Positions 1-9,209 of a stretch of DNA of 64,000 nt are shown here, in pieces. The DNA is from Mycobacterium sp. 852013-50091_SCH5140682 (GTDB taxonomy: Bacteria; Actinomycetota; Actinomycetes; Mycobacteriales; Mycobacteriaceae): positions 31,452-95,451 of the forward strand of contig NZ_LZTB01000065.1 of NCBI RefSeq assembly GCF_001665685.1. The letters run 5' to 3'. Both the position numbers and the translations under genes were made by a program. The notes under the pieces are model-generated. The model saw only the letters and a program-made list of their open reading frames with translations, ran no database searches and was not told where the DNA came from. Numbering within the stretch: position 1 is the stretch's first letter; every line of letters starts with the position of its first letter.

Positions 1-219
1 GCCGTGCCCACGGTGGTCATAGGCGATGACGCGGTGGTCGGTGGCCAAGTCGGCGATCTGGTGCGCCCACACCTTGATGGCGCAGGTGATGCCGTGCGCC
101 AGCACGATCGGCTGACCGTCGGCCGGGCCGAACACCTGGGCATGCAGCCGGACACCGTCGGTGCCGCGGACCTGCAGCGGACGCCCCGGGGGTAGCTGGG
201 GAAGAGCTGCAGCGGTCAT
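1..219 (-). CDS. alpha/beta hydrolase, N-terminal part (cut by window edge)
   Basis: Only the first 73 codons lie in the window; the gene runs off the left edge. The ATG at 219 is followed by a beta-strand and LAHGIT, the usual oxyanion-hole HG motif of alpha/beta hydrolases, then a strand ending in YDHRGHG, typical of the strand and turn before the nucleophile elbow. The catalytic serine, acid and histidine would lie outside the window, so the substrate cannot be judged. It is on the same strand as the alcohol dehydrogenase upstream (gap about 54 bases), so the two may be cotranscribed. The fold is well supported and the specific function is unknown. Confidence 0.75.
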   Translation of the reverse strand, partial: MTAAALPQLPPGRPLQVRGTDGVRLHAQVFGPADGQPIVLAHGITCAIKVWAHQIADLATDHRVIAYDHRGHG

Positions 220-273
220 CGATGCTCCGATCGTCGGCGTCGTTGCCTTGCGGAAGTGCACTGAACTGGCAGC

Positions 274-1362
274 CTACCTGCCGGTGACCAGTACCGGTTT
301 GACCACATCACCGGCCTTGGCAGCGGCCCACGCCCGGTCGAAGTCGTCGAACGGGTAGGTCGTCACGAGCTTGTCCAACGGCAGCTCCCCGCGGCGATAC
401 AGCTCCGCAAGCCGGGGTATGAATGTTTGCGGTTCACTGTCGCCCTCGACCACTCCGCGCACCGCCAGGCCCTTGCCCATGATGAGCGCGACAGGCAGCT
501 CGGCGGTCAGCGCACCGAGGCCGAGCAGCGCCAGGGACCCGCGCGTGCGCAGGACCCCGACCGCCGTGGCGATCACGTCGGGCCGTGCGGTGGTGTCCAC
601 CGCGGCTGCCGCTCCCCCGGTGACGTCGAGCACCGCGGCAGCAACGTCGACGCTGGCCGGGTCGATGGTGGCGGTGGCGCCCAATTCCGTTGCCAGCGTG
701 CGTCGTTGCTCGATGGGGTCGACGGCGACGATGGTCCGGCAACCGGCGATGCGGGCGGCCATGACCGATGACAGGCCCACAGCTCCGGCGCCGAAGACGA
801 CGAGTGAATCGTCCGCGCCGGGCGTGAGCACGTTGAGCACCGCGCCCACCCCGGTCTGCACACTGCAGCCCAGCGGCGCCGCCAGGGCCGGATCGATCGG
901 CTCCGGCAATGCCACCGCATTGCGGCTGCGGGCGATGGCGTGGGTGGCGAAACTGGACTGGCCGAAAAAGCCTGCGGTGATCGGCGCTCCATCGAGGCGC
1001 AGCGCGCTGGACTCGTCGCGACGCCCACCCCGCATGTTGAGGTCGGTGGCGTGATCGCAGTAGGCCGGCCTGTCGGCGGCACAGTTGGAGCAGTCGCCGC
1101 AGCTCGCGAACGTGAGCACCACCTGCTCACCGACCCTGCGTTCGGCCTGCGGTCCCGTCGCGACCACGGTCCCGGCGCCTTCGTGCCCGAATACCATCGG
1201 CACCTTGCGGAATCGGGCGGCGACGCTGATGTCGGTGTGACAGATGCCGACCGCATCGATGCGCACCAGCACCTCGTCGCCCACAGGTTCGCGCAACTGG
1301 ACGTCGGTCAGGCACGGATCGGCTCCCGCGTCGAGCAGGACCGCGGCGCGGGCTGTGAGCAT
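274..1362 (-). CDS. zinc-dependent MDR alcohol dehydrogenase (aryl-alcohol type)
   Basis: A 362-residue medium-chain dehydrogenase, the usual length. Catalytic zinc ligands are visible as Cys41-His42 and the GHEGAG motif (His60, Glu61). A structural-zinc lobe has Cys88, Cys91, Cys94 and Cys102. A Rossmann glycine motif (VFGAGAVGLSS) follows around residue 190. The family oxidises primary or aryl alcohols with NAD(P)+. The overall pattern resembles benzyl/aryl-alcohol dehydrogenases, which would suit the aromatic catabolism elsewhere in the window, but the substrate is inference. It sits just upstream of, and on the same strand as, the partial alpha/beta hydrolase, and diverges from the quinone oxidoreductase at 1488. 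Confidence 0.85.
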   Translation of the reverse strand: MLTARAAVLLDAGADPCLTDVQLREPVGDEVLVRIDAVGICHTDISVAARFRKVPMVFGHEGAGTVVATGPQAERRVGEQVVLTFASCGDCSNCAADRPAYCDHATDLNMRGGRRDESSALRLDGAPITAGFFGQSSFATHAIARSRNAVALPEPIDPALAAPLGCSVQTGVGAVLNVLTPGADDSLVVFGAGAVGLSSVMAARIAGCRTIVAVDPIEQRRTLATELGATATIDPASVDVAAAVLDVTGGAAAAVDTTARPDVIATAVGVLRTRGSLALLGLGALTAELPVALIMGKGLAVRGVVEGDSEPQTFIPRLAELYRRGELPLDKLVTTYPFDDFDRAWAAAKAGDVVKPVLVTGR

Positions 1363-1487
1363 CGGCTGATGCTAGGACACCAACTTGACACCTGTCGAGA
1401 GTGGTCGCGGTTTTCCGGACCGGACGAGAACCCCCGCGGGCGGCAGGCGCAGAATTGGGCCCGACCCGACACAGAAATGAGGCCTCG

Positions 1488-2459
1488 ATGCGCGCAGCAC
1501 AGATCACCCGGCTCGATGGACCGTCGGCCGTACAGCTGGCCGAGATCGACGAACCGGCCGGGGGCGACGGGGTGGTCGTCGACGTTCATGCGGCCGGAGT
1601 GGCTTTCCCCGACGCGCTGCTGACCCGCGGCCTCTACCAATACAAGCCGGAGCTGCCGTTCACCCCCGGTGCCGAGGTCGCAGGCGTGGTGCGCAGCGCC
1701 CCGGCGGGAGCGCACGTGGCGGCCGGTGACCGGGTGCTCGGGCTGACCATGCTGTCCGGCGGGATGGCCGAAGTGGTTGTGCTGCCGCCGGATCGGGTGT
1801 TCGCGCTGCCTGATTCGGTGTCGTTCGAATCCGGGGCAGGCATCTTGTTCAACGACATGACCGTGCATTTCGCGCTGCGCACCAGAGGCCGGCTGGCCTC
1901 GGGGGAAACCGTTCTGGTGCACGGCGCGGCCGGCGGGATCGGCACCGCGGCGCTGCGATTGGCACCCGCGCTGGGCGCGGCACGGACCATCGCCGTGGTG
2001 TCCACCGAGGAGAAGGCCGAGATCGCCAGGGCGGCAGGGGCTTCCGACGTGGTGCTGGCCGACGGCTTCCGCGACGCCGTGAAGGAGCTCACGGCCGGGC
2101 GCGGGGTCGACGTCGTCGTCGATCCGGTTGGCGGTGACCGGTTCACCGACTCGCTGCGCTCGTTGGCGGTGGGAGGCCGACTGCTGGTCATCGGGTTCAC
2201 CGGTGGCGAAATCCCCACCGTGAAAGTGAACCGGTTGCTCCTCAACAACGTCGACGTGGTCGGCGCCGGATGGGGCGCGTGGACCTTCACCCACCCGGGC
2301 TACCTGGCCGAACAGTGGGCCGAGCTGCAACCGCTGCTTGCCGACGGCGCCATCGCGGCGCCGACCCCCGAGGTCTATCCGCTGGAGCGCGCGGGCGACG
2401 CCATCGCCGCGCTGGAAAACCGCAGCGCCAAGGGCAAAGTGGTGCTGCGCCTGCGCTGA
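1488..2459 (+). CDS. NADPH:quinone oxidoreductase family protein (zinc-free MDR)
   Basis: A 323-residue medium-chain dehydrogenase/reductase lacking the zinc-binding Cys and His residues, as in quinone oxidoreductases. A nucleotide-binding motif (VHGAAGGIGTAALRL) lies near residue 140, and a FTGGEIP strand-turn marks the second half of the Rossmann domain. The ATG at 1488 was chosen because it directly begins the conserved MRAAQITRL start and follows an AATGAGG purine run; earlier in-frame starts add unconserved residues. The family reduces quinones or activated enones with NADPH in the cytoplasm. It is divergent from the alcohol dehydrogenase, with about 125 bases of shared upstream DNA. Confidence 0.85.
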   Translation: MRAAQITRLDGPSAVQLAEIDEPAGGDGVVVDVHAAGVAFPDALLTRGLYQYKPELPFTPGAEVAGVVRSAPAGAHVAAGDRVLGLTMLSGGMAEVVVLPPDRVFALPDSVSFESGAGILFNDMTVHFALRTRGRLASGETVLVHGAAGGIGTAALRLAPALGAARTIAVVSTEEKAEIARAAGASDVVLADGFRDAVKELTAGRGVDVVVDPVGGDRFTDSLRSLAVGGRLLVIGFTGGEIPTVKVNRLLLNNVDVVGAGWGAWTFTHPGYLAEQWAELQPLLADGAIAAPTPEVYPLERAGDAIAALENRSAKGKVVLRLR

Positions 2460-2576
2460 GTTCTGGTTGCGCACGCAACGACTTCGGAAACGGCCGACGC
2501 CGAATGTCGATCATTTGCGTTCTGGCACAGTCAAACTTGCTTCGATACCGGTCGGCCATCCGGGCGAGGGAGTGAC

Positions 2577-3680
2577 ATGCCGAAACGTTTGGTGGTGTGC
2601 TGCGACGGCACGTGGAACACCCCCGATCAACTGGCCCCGACCAATGTCACCAAGATCGCCCTCGCGGTGGCCGATCACGACGCCAAGGGAATCGAGCAGC
2701 GCGTCTTCTACTCCCTGGGTGTCGGCACCGGTCGCGGCGAGCGCGTCATCGGTGGCGCGTTCGGATACGGGCTGTCGCACAACGTCATCGAGGCCTACCG
2801 GTTCCTGGTGGAGAACTACGCCCCGGGTGACGAACTGTTCTTCTTCGGCTTCAGCCGCGGCGCCTTCACCGCGCGCAGCACCGCCGGCTTCGTCCGTAAC
2901 GCCGGCATTCTGCGGCCGCAGCACACCAACCGGATCGACGACGCGTACGCGCTCTATCGCGACCGCACCAGCAAGACCCACCCGCGCAGCACCGAATCGA
3001 CACTGTTCCGCCGCTCGTACTCCTACGAATCGCGGATCCGTTTCATCGGCGTCTGGGACACCGTCGGCGCACTGGGAATTCCAGTGAGCGGATTCGGTCT
3101 GGCCAAGCTCGTCAACGAGAGATGGGCGTTTCACGACACCGCGCTGAGCAGCTACGTCGACGCGGCCTTCCAGGCGCTGGCCATCGACGAGAAGCGCGGG
3201 CCCTTCCAGCCGACACTGTGGGCCAAACAGCCGGATCCGCCGAAAGATCAACGGGTGGAGCAGGTGTGGTTCTCCGGCGTGCACTCCGATGTCGGCGGGG
3301 GCTATCCGGACCACGATCTGAGCGATATCGCACTGCTGTGGATGGTGGGTCGAGCGCGTGGCTACGGTCTGGTCTTCGACCCCACCGCGTTCGATCAGCG
3401 TTCGCCCGGCGCGGGACCGCCGGCCGTCGAGGACGAAACGCTCGCCACCCGAACGCAGGTGTACCCCGACGCGTTCGGTCAGATGCACGAAACCCGCACG
3501 GGCATGTACCGCTTGATCCGGCCCTACATCCGTCAGCCCGGAAGCACCGACCCCGACAACGAATACGTCGCGTCGAGCGCGGTGACCCGCAGTCGTACCT
3601 TGGCGCCCTACGCGACGACCACGCTGGGATTCGTCGACGGCCGTCCACGCACCATGTCGGTGCGGTACCTACGACGTTGA
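2577..3680 (+). CDS. DUF2235 protein (Tle1-like alpha/beta hydrolase)
   Basis: A 367-residue single-domain protein. It begins RLVVCCDGTWNTPD, the typical DUF2235 N-terminus, and carries the nucleophile elbow GFSRGAF with Ser93. A WFSGVHSDVGGGY segment in the second half contains the conserved Asp-Val-Gly-Gly-Gly stretch of this family. DUF2235 is the catalytic fold of type VI secretion phospholipase effector Tle1, but many free-standing actinobacterial members have no known substrate. No signal peptide or membrane segment is seen, and no secretion genes are nearby, so an effector role is not implied. Start ATG is preceded by GGGAG. Confidence 0.85.
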   Translation: MPKRLVVCCDGTWNTPDQLAPTNVTKIALAVADHDAKGIEQRVFYSLGVGTGRGERVIGGAFGYGLSHNVIEAYRFLVENYAPGDELFFFGFSRGAFTARSTAGFVRNAGILRPQHTNRIDDAYALYRDRTSKTHPRSTESTLFRRSYSYESRIRFIGVWDTVGALGIPVSGFGLAKLVNERWAFHDTALSSYVDAAFQALAIDEKRGPFQPTLWAKQPDPPKDQRVEQVWFSGVHSDVGGGYPDHDLSDIALLWMVGRARGYGLVFDPTAFDQRSPGAGPPAVEDETLATRTQVYPDAFGQMHETRTGMYRLIRPYIRQPGSTDPDNEYVASSAVTRSRTLAPYATTTLGFVDGRPRTMSVRYLRR

Positions 3681-3730
3681 CGCCGGGCTGCGCGGGTGAT
3701 TCCGCCCGAACAAGACTGACAGTCGCCGCG

Positions 3731-4252
3731 CTACAGCGGGACGAGCCCGCGCCGTCCGATGGTGTATTCGCCTCCCACGTGTGCGTGCAGATCACGCAGT
3801 CCCTGCGCGCACACCGCCCGCACGTCGGGGTCAAGATGCTCCAGAAGTGCCGCCAGCTCACGACGCCTGCGGCGAATCACCTTGCGCGCCAAGGCCCGAC
3901 CGGAAGGCGACAGATCAAGAATCACCACGGTGCGGTTGCCCGGGTCGGCGCGGCGCACCAGATGCCCGGATTCGGTGAGCCGGTCGGCCAGCCTGGTAAC
4001 TGACGACGCAGCCAAGCCCAGCGCACGGGCCACCTCGACCGACGAGCACGGCCCGTTCTCGTAGACCACGAGCAGCAGCCGGAACTGCGGCAGCGACAGG
4101 TCATCGCCCAGCTGATCGATGCTGCGCAGCGCGACACCCGCGAGGTCTCGCGTGGCCACCTCGAACGCCTTCACCTCGTCGCGGCTCGCCGGTCGCCGCT
4201 TACCGCCGGTAGCCGCGGGCGTCGGCTCGTGCACTTCCTGGTGTTGGGCCAT
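3731..4252 (-). CDS. MarR-family transcriptional regulator
   Basis: The frame is open much further upstream, but the ATG at 4252 gives a 173-residue protein of normal MarR size. A winged helix-turn-helix spans roughly residues 60-125 (SLPQFRLLLVVYENGP, then SSVEVARALGLAASSVTRL and a wing with DPGNRTVVILDLS). A basic KVIRRRRREL segment lies before the C-terminal dimerisation helix. MarR proteins are dimeric repressors usually released by small phenolic ligands. It diverges from the F420-type protein at 4347, the most obvious target, with about 94 bases between the start codons. Confidence 0.88.
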   Translation of the reverse strand: MAQHQEVHEPTPAATGGKRRPASRDEVKAFEVATRDLAGVALRSIDQLGDDLSLPQFRLLLVVYENGPCSSVEVARALGLAASSVTRLADRLTESGHLVRRADPGNRTVVILDLSPSGRALARKVIRRRRRELAALLEHLDPDVRAVCAQGLRDLHAHVGGEYTIGRRGLVPL

Positions 4253-4346
4253 CGGACCATTGCAGCACCAATCGAATCCAACCGCATCGATCACCGCGCG
4301 CCGGTGCCTGCGGAATAGCACGCCAAGGCCTGATGTTGCGATCGGC

Positions 4347-4766
4347 GTGACTGATGCCGAGCTGAGCCCCACCGAATGGGTACGCGAACAGACCGAACAG
4401 ATCCTCAAACAGGGCACCACCGACGGCGTCGAGATCCTCGACCGCCCCGTGGTCCTGTTCACCACGACGGGCGCGAAGTCCGGCAAGAAGCGGTACGTGC
4501 CGCTGATGCGGGTGGAAGAGAACGGCAAGTACGCGATGGTCGCGTCGAAGGGCGGCGCGCCGGAACATCCTTCGTGGTACTTCAACGTCAAGGCCAACCC
4601 GGCGGTGACGGCACAGGATGGCGACAAGGTCGTGCAGTTGACCGCACGCGAGCTCACCGGCGACGAGCGTGAGCATTGGTGGAAGCTGGCCGTCGAGGCG
4701 TATCCGCCGTACGCCGAGTACCAGACCAAGACCGACCGGCAGATCCCCGTCTTCGTGGTCGAGTAG
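4347..4766 (+). CDS. deazaflavin (F420)-dependent nitroreductase family protein
   Basis: A 139-residue protein of the Ddn-like split beta-barrel family. Visible hallmarks are VVLFTTTGAKSGKKR, the cofactor-phosphate binding loop, and HPSWYFNVKANP, the conserved segment before the central strand. Family members bind coenzyme F420 and transfer hydride to quinones, nitro compounds or furanocoumarins; the physiological substrate here is unknown. The GTG at 4347 was chosen because family proteins begin shortly before the SPTEWVREQ segment; upstream in-frame sequence belongs to the divergent promoter and marR. A strong hairpin terminator follows at 4784. Confidence 0.85.
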   Translation: MTDAELSPTEWVREQTEQILKQGTTDGVEILDRPVVLFTTTGAKSGKKRYVPLMRVEENGKYAMVASKGGAPEHPSWYFNVKANPAVTAQDGDKVVQLTARELTGDEREHWWKLAVEAYPPYAEYQTKTDRQIPVFVVE

Positions 4767-4783
4767 CAACCCCCGACATCTGA

Positions 4784-4813
4784 CCCGTCGGCGCATTGCG
4801 CCGACGGGTTTTT
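4784..4813 (+). terminator. intrinsic terminator after the F420-type gene
   Basis: A perfect 11-bp stem (CCCGTCGGCGC pairing with GCGCCGACGGG) closes a 3-base ATT loop and is followed by five T residues. It ends transcription of the F420-type gene before the convergent GGDEF-like gene. Confidence 0.9.
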
Positions 4814-4827
4814 CGCACACCCGCCAG

Positions 4828-5916
4828 TTAGTCGGGCGCCTCGCCGCCGCAGGCCAGCGTCGGGTAGTAGGCACTGGTGACCCGGTTGCCACCGCCGTCC
4901 CTGGACTGCTGCATGGCCCGGGTCGCCAATGTCACGAGCGTGTCGACGACCTCCTCGGCCGGCAGGTCCGCCGCGGTGCGCAGGGGGCTGCATACCGACC
5001 CGATGCTCGTGGTCAGCCGCATCTCGGTGGTTTTGATCGATCCCCGGATTCGTCCGACCAGCGGCGAGGGATCGTTGGTTTTGAAGACGTCTGCGATGAG
5101 GAAGTCGGTATCGCTGACGTGCGCGAGCGGCACCTTGTGCCGAATGGTCTCATGCAGTGCGCGGCCGACGGCCACCCGCGCGCTCAGCGTGCCGTGCATG
5201 CCTTCCATGTGGGTGAGCAGTTCCATGTCGTCGATGGACACCGCCACCACGACGAGGTACTGGTCGTCGTGGCGGCTTGCCGCGCCGAACATCGTCGCCG
5301 CCGCGATGTCGAAGGCCTCGCGATTGAGCAGCCCGGTCAGTGGCTCGATTTCGTTCGGATGCCGCATGGCATCCGGGTCGATGAGGCGCACCGCCATCCG
5401 GCACATCAGCGACGTAAACGTCAGGACGAGAGTGACGACGATCGCGCCGGCCAAGCCCAGCAGCAGGTCGATCATCCCCACGCGCACCGAGAGATACAGA
5501 ACGACGAGTTCGCCGACCGCCAAAGTCAACGCCCATACCCGCCGACTGTGCAGGAAAGCTGCGTAGCTGGTGAGCATCGCGTAGATCGACATGCCGAGCA
5601 GACCGATCATCGGGCTGGTCAGCAGCAGGCACGTGACGATGATGCCGAGGGCGCCGACGACGACGATCATCCACGACTCGGTGCGGCTCGGCCATTGCAG
5701 CCGCCACCAGCGCCACGCCATCACAATCCCGCCCAGGGTCACCAGGCCCGCCACGTAGCGCTCCGGGCCGTGCGGCCCCATCGAACTGGCAAGCAGCAGC
5801 AGCGGCACGACGCTCAACGCGAGCATCGACGCCGCGTTGAGGCGACGCATCCGGGTACGCAACCCGAGAGTCGCCAGGTGTGCGGTGCGTCCGTAGTAAT
5901 GGTCGTACGGGCTCAT
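4828..5916 (-). CDS. membrane protein with degenerate GGDEF-like domain
   Basis: A 362-residue protein with about six predicted membrane helices in the first 190 residues, followed by a cytoplasmic domain that starts EPLTGLLNREAF, matching the DxLTGLxNR entry motif of GGDEF domains. At the position of the active-site GG(D/E)EF motif the sequence reads VSDTDF, so the two glycines and the acidic pair are lost. Diguanylate cyclase activity is therefore unlikely; GTP binding or a purely structural/sensory role is possible. Start ATG at 5916 (MSPYDHYYGR) is preferred over an upstream GTG-type extension. It is convergent with the F420-type gene. Confidence 0.75.
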   Translation of the reverse strand: MSPYDHYYGRTAHLATLGLRTRMRRLNAASMLALSVVPLLLLASSMGPHGPERYVAGLVTLGGIVMAWRWWRLQWPSRTESWMIVVVGALGIIVTCLLLTSPMIGLLGMSIYAMLTSYAAFLHSRRVWALTLAVGELVVLYLSVRVGMIDLLLGLAGAIVVTLVLTFTSLMCRMAVRLIDPDAMRHPNEIEPLTGLLNREAFDIAAATMFGAASRHDDQYLVVVAVSIDDMELLTHMEGMHGTLSARVAVGRALHETIRHKVPLAHVSDTDFLIADVFKTNDPSPLVGRIRGSIKTTEMRLTTSIGSVCSPLRTAADLPAEEVVDTLVTLATRAMQQSRDGGGNRVTSAYYPTLACGGEAPD

Positions 5917-6030
5917 GTCGCAACCACCACACCGATGGTTGCCACGGATGGTCGTCGCCCTTGGCGGCTCAAGACATACGCCACCGCCGCATTCTCCCAC
6001 CCTCGCCCGGCAAGGGCACGCGCCACGGCG

Positions 6031-7062
6031 TTATCTGGCCGACGGCTGGTTCTGGGTGATGCAGTGGACGCCGCCGCCACGCTCGAACAACGGCCTGGCG
6101 TCCACCGTCACGATGCTCCGGCCCGGGTACTGCTCGCTGAGGATCGCCACCGCGGTTTCGTCGACGGTGTCGCCGAAACTGCACGCGATCACCCCACCGT
6201 TGACCACCAGGTGGTTGATGTAGCTGTAGTCGACGAAACCTTCGGCATCGGTCAGCGTCGCGGGGGCGGGCATTTCGGTGATCTCCCAGGATCTGCCCGC
6301 GGCGTCGTGGCTGCGTTCCAAGACCGCGCGGACCTCCTTGCTGACGAGGTAGTCCGGGTGATTGGGATCCTGCTGCGTGTGCAGCAGCAGTCGGCCCGGT
6401 GCCGTGATCGCCGCGACGATGTCGACGTGGCCGCGGGTGCCGTAGCGCTCGGAGTCGCGGGTCAGCCCCCGGGGAAGCCAGATCGCGTGGGTCGCCCCGA
6501 TGGTGCGGGCCAGTTCGGCCTCGACGTCGGCGCGGGTCAAGCCCGGGTTGCGCCCAGGGTCGAGTTGCACGGTCTCGGTGACCAGCACCGTGCCCTCGCC
6601 GTCGACCTGGATGCCGCCGCCCTCATTGACCAGCGGCGAGCTGATGACAGGGACGCCGGCCAGCCCCGCCACCGTGGCACCGATCTTCTCGTCGCGGTCC
6701 CATTGCGCCCAGTCCTGGGCGCCCCAACCGTTGAACACCCAGTCCACGGCAGCGACCGAGCCGTCCGCGCGGTGCACGAATGTGGGGCCGATATCGCGCA
6801 TCCAGGCGTCGTTGAGTGGGGCTTCGACGATGTCGATGTCTGCCGACAGGTACTTCTGGGCCGCGGTTAGTTCGCCCGGGTCGACGACTACGGTGACCGG
6901 TTCGAACCCGGCGACGGCATGCGCGACCGCCGCCCAGGCGGATCGGGCCTCATGGTGTTCGGCTTCGGTGTCCCCCAGCGAGTAGCCCTCGCTGGGGAAC
7001 GCCATCCAGACCCGGTCCTGCGCGGCCGTCTCGGCCGGCATGAGTGTGGGTGTATCGGTCAC
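6031..7062 (-). CDS. agmatine deiminase family protein
   Basis: A 343-residue member of the guanidino-group hydrolase (pentein) fold. Recognisable motifs are NDAWMRDIGP, NEGGGIQVDGEGT, RGHVDIVA with the catalytic histidine, and the C-terminal GGGVHCITQNQP with nucleophilic Cys334. These match agmatine deiminase/peptidyl-arginine deiminase family enzymes, which convert agmatine to N-carbamoylputrescine and ammonia. The active-site set looks complete. It lies 49 bases downstream of an amidase on the same strand, so the two are probably cotranscribed; an amidase could act on a carbamoyl or amide product, but that link is inference. Confidence 0.88.
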   Translation of the reverse strand: MTDTPTLMPAETAAQDRVWMAFPSEGYSLGDTEAEHHEARSAWAAVAHAVAGFEPVTVVVDPGELTAAQKYLSADIDIVEAPLNDAWMRDIGPTFVHRADGSVAAVDWVFNGWGAQDWAQWDRDEKIGATVAGLAGVPVISSPLVNEGGGIQVDGEGTVLVTETVQLDPGRNPGLTRADVEAELARTIGATHAIWLPRGLTRDSERYGTRGHVDIVAAITAPGRLLLHTQQDPNHPDYLVSKEVRAVLERSHDAAGRSWEITEMPAPATLTDAEGFVDYSYINHLVVNGGVIACSFGDTVDETAVAILSEQYPGRSIVTVDARPLFERGGGVHCITQNQPSAR

Positions 7063-7111
7063 TGGTCCTCCTCGGCTGTCGTCGACAGCGTCTGCAAATG
7101 TGGTCTGTGAA

Positions 7112-8845
7112 CTACGGAAGGGGCGGGGTTCGCGGTGGCACGGTACGCCGGTTCCCGGTCGCTTCGAACGCTGCGGCCAGCGACAGCAGCGCGGTGTCGT
7201 CGTAGGCGCGGCCCGCGAACGTCAGACCGACCGGCATGCCGATGTCGGCCATGGTGCCCATCGGGACGGTCACCGTCGGGATGCCCAGGTGTCGCGGCAC
7301 CAGATTGCCGTTGGCCACCCACACGCCGTTGCGCCAGCCGAGGTCGGCCGAGGCTTCATTGACGTCCATGTCGGCGGGACCGACGTCGGCGACGGTCGGG
7401 AAGATCACCGCGTCCAGGCCGAGCCCGGACATCCACTCCTCGAGGTCGATCCGGCGGGTTTCCTCCAGCCCCCGCAGGCCTTCCTCCAGGTGCGGGATCT
7501 TGGTGAAGTCCTCGATCGGATGCTCGCGGATGAAGTCGGGATAGGTGGTGATGTCGTCGCCGAATCCCTCGGCGCGATCTGGCAGCGCACCCTCGGGATG
7601 AACCCAGATGAGTGCGCCGTCGACGTCGGCGAGCCGATTGAGCTTCGGGTCGTCGTTGGCCCGCAGGAAGTCGTCCCAGGACCACGCCGACAGGTCCAGG
7701 ATCTCGCGGTCCAGGAACTCCTTGCTGATCAGGCCCCGGGTACGCACAGTCGGGGCCCCGGGCCGGTCCCCCTCGTAGTTGGAGACCACGGGGAAGTCGA
7801 CCAGCACGACCTCGGCTCCGGCGGCCTCCAGGTCGGCCTTGGCCGCGTTGAACAGGTCGATGACCGACTGGCGGGTCTCGATCTTCTGTCCGGTGGCGCC
7901 GCCGATACCCGGCTGCTCGCTGGTGCCGGCCTCGGGGTCGGCATTGACATACATTCGGGGAACGCCGAACTTCTTGCCCGACAGCGCTTTTCGGGCTGCT
8001 TCAGCGCCCTGTGGCGCCAATGCCGGGTAGGAGTCGGGCCGCACGTCCGACGCCTTGGGAATCTCTACCCACGACTGCGCCCGCCAGAAGTCTCCACGGG
8101 TGTCGGGGTCGTCGGCGACGATGATGTCGAGCACCTCGAACATGTCGGCCATGGTCCGGGTGTGGGGTACGACGACGTCCATGGTGGGCACCAGCGGCCA
8201 GTTGCCCCGCACCGAGATCACCCCACGCGACGGGGTGTAGGCGCACAAGGCGTTGTTCGTCGCGGGGGCGCGTCCGCTCGACCAGGTCTCCTCGCCCAGG
8301 CCGAACGCGGCGAAGCTCGCGGCGGTGGCCGTTCCCGAGCCGTTGGACGAGCCTGAACCGAAGGCCGAGGTGAGGTAGTCACCGTTGTAGGGACTTTCCG
8401 CACGTCCGTAGACACCGCGCTGCATACCGCCGTTGGCCATCGGCGGCATGTTGGTCAGCCCGATCAGCACCGCCCCGGCCGCACGCAACCGCTCGATGGT
8501 GAACGCGTCGCGCTGCGCCACCAGATGTTCGAACGCATGGGCGCCCGCCGCCGCGGTGAGCCCTTTCGCCAGGTAGCTGTCCTTCGCTGTGTACGGGATA
8601 CCGTCGAGTGGCCCGAGTGTCTGTCCGCCGGCGCGCCGCTGATCGGAGGCTTTGGCGTTGGCCAAGGCATCGGGGTTCATCACCACGAGAGCGTTCAGCC
8701 GGGGGCCGTTGCGGTCGTAGGCGTCGATGCGCTCGAGGTATCGCTGCACAAGCTCTTCGCTGGTCACCGATCCGTCTTCGAGCGCGCGCCGAAGCCGCGC
8801 AATGTCGGCCTCCACAACATCAAAGCGCGTCACTGGGGAAACCAT
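7112..8845 (-). CDS. amidase signature family protein
   Basis: About 577 residues, at the long end for amidases. The Ser-cisSer-Lys triad can be placed: Lys88 in YTAKDS, the glycine/serine-rich segment GSGSSNGSGTATAA near residue 163, and a probable nucleophile Ser190 in GEETWSSGRAPA. The last motif normally reads G-T-D-x-G-G-S-I-R-x-P, so this enzyme is a divergent member. It hydrolyses an amide bond in the cytoplasm; the substrate is unknown. The ATG at 8845 was chosen; a GGAAGG lies directly against it, and GTGs at 8884 or 8833 are alternatives. It precedes the agmatine-deiminase-like gene in the same direction. Confidence 0.82.
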   Translation of the reverse strand: MVSPVTRFDVVEADIARLRRALEDGSVTSEELVQRYLERIDAYDRNGPRLNALVVMNPDALANAKASDQRRAGGQTLGPLDGIPYTAKDSYLAKGLTAAAGAHAFEHLVAQRDAFTIERLRAAGAVLIGLTNMPPMANGGMQRGVYGRAESPYNGDYLTSAFGSGSSNGSGTATAASFAAFGLGEETWSSGRAPATNNALCAYTPSRGVISVRGNWPLVPTMDVVVPHTRTMADMFEVLDIIVADDPDTRGDFWRAQSWVEIPKASDVRPDSYPALAPQGAEAARKALSGKKFGVPRMYVNADPEAGTSEQPGIGGATGQKIETRQSVIDLFNAAKADLEAAGAEVVLVDFPVVSNYEGDRPGAPTVRTRGLISKEFLDREILDLSAWSWDDFLRANDDPKLNRLADVDGALIWVHPEGALPDRAEGFGDDITTYPDFIREHPIEDFTKIPHLEEGLRGLEETRRIDLEEWMSGLGLDAVIFPTVADVGPADMDVNEASADLGWRNGVWVANGNLVPRHLGIPTVTVPMGTMADIGMPVGLTFAGRAYDDTALLSLAAAFEATGNRRTVPPRTPPLP

Positions 8846-9209
8846 CCTTCCAGGGTCCGTCGATCCGGCATCAGCGCTGACCACGTGCCGGGTGTCGGCT
8901 AGACACTAATTGGTGGCGCAGCTGTGCGAAGGCATTTGCCGCGACGTTCCGGTCACCGGACACCTGTCTTGCAAAGACCGTAACGTGCTGCTCAGTGGGC
9001 GTATGAGCGCTGGAGTGGATGCAGCGTAGCCGCGGCCGCGCGATCGGTTCACCCACCGCTATGCCGGTGCGCGCAAGGAATGCTCTCAGCCTCCTGAAAA
9101 CTCTTGCGGTGGGGCATATTCCGATCCGAGTCGGGCTAATGGTGTTGACAGTTCTCACATTCCGTCTACACCTCGGCACCCGGAGCCGGCGGCAAACAAA
9201 TCCCAGTCG

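Noticed and set aside
2577..3680. Type VI secretion effector
   Set aside because: The DUF2235 domain suggests it, but there are no secretion, VgrG or immunity genes in the window and mycobacteria do not carry this system.
4669..6870. 733-codon open frame on the plus strand
   Set aside because: It is antisense to the GGDEF-like and agmatine-deiminase-like genes. Its protein is low-complexity His/Arg/Asp-rich, as expected from a high-GC shadow frame.
7040..8356. 438-codon open frame opposite the amidase
   Set aside because: Shadow of the amidase; composition is typical of antisense high-GC frames.
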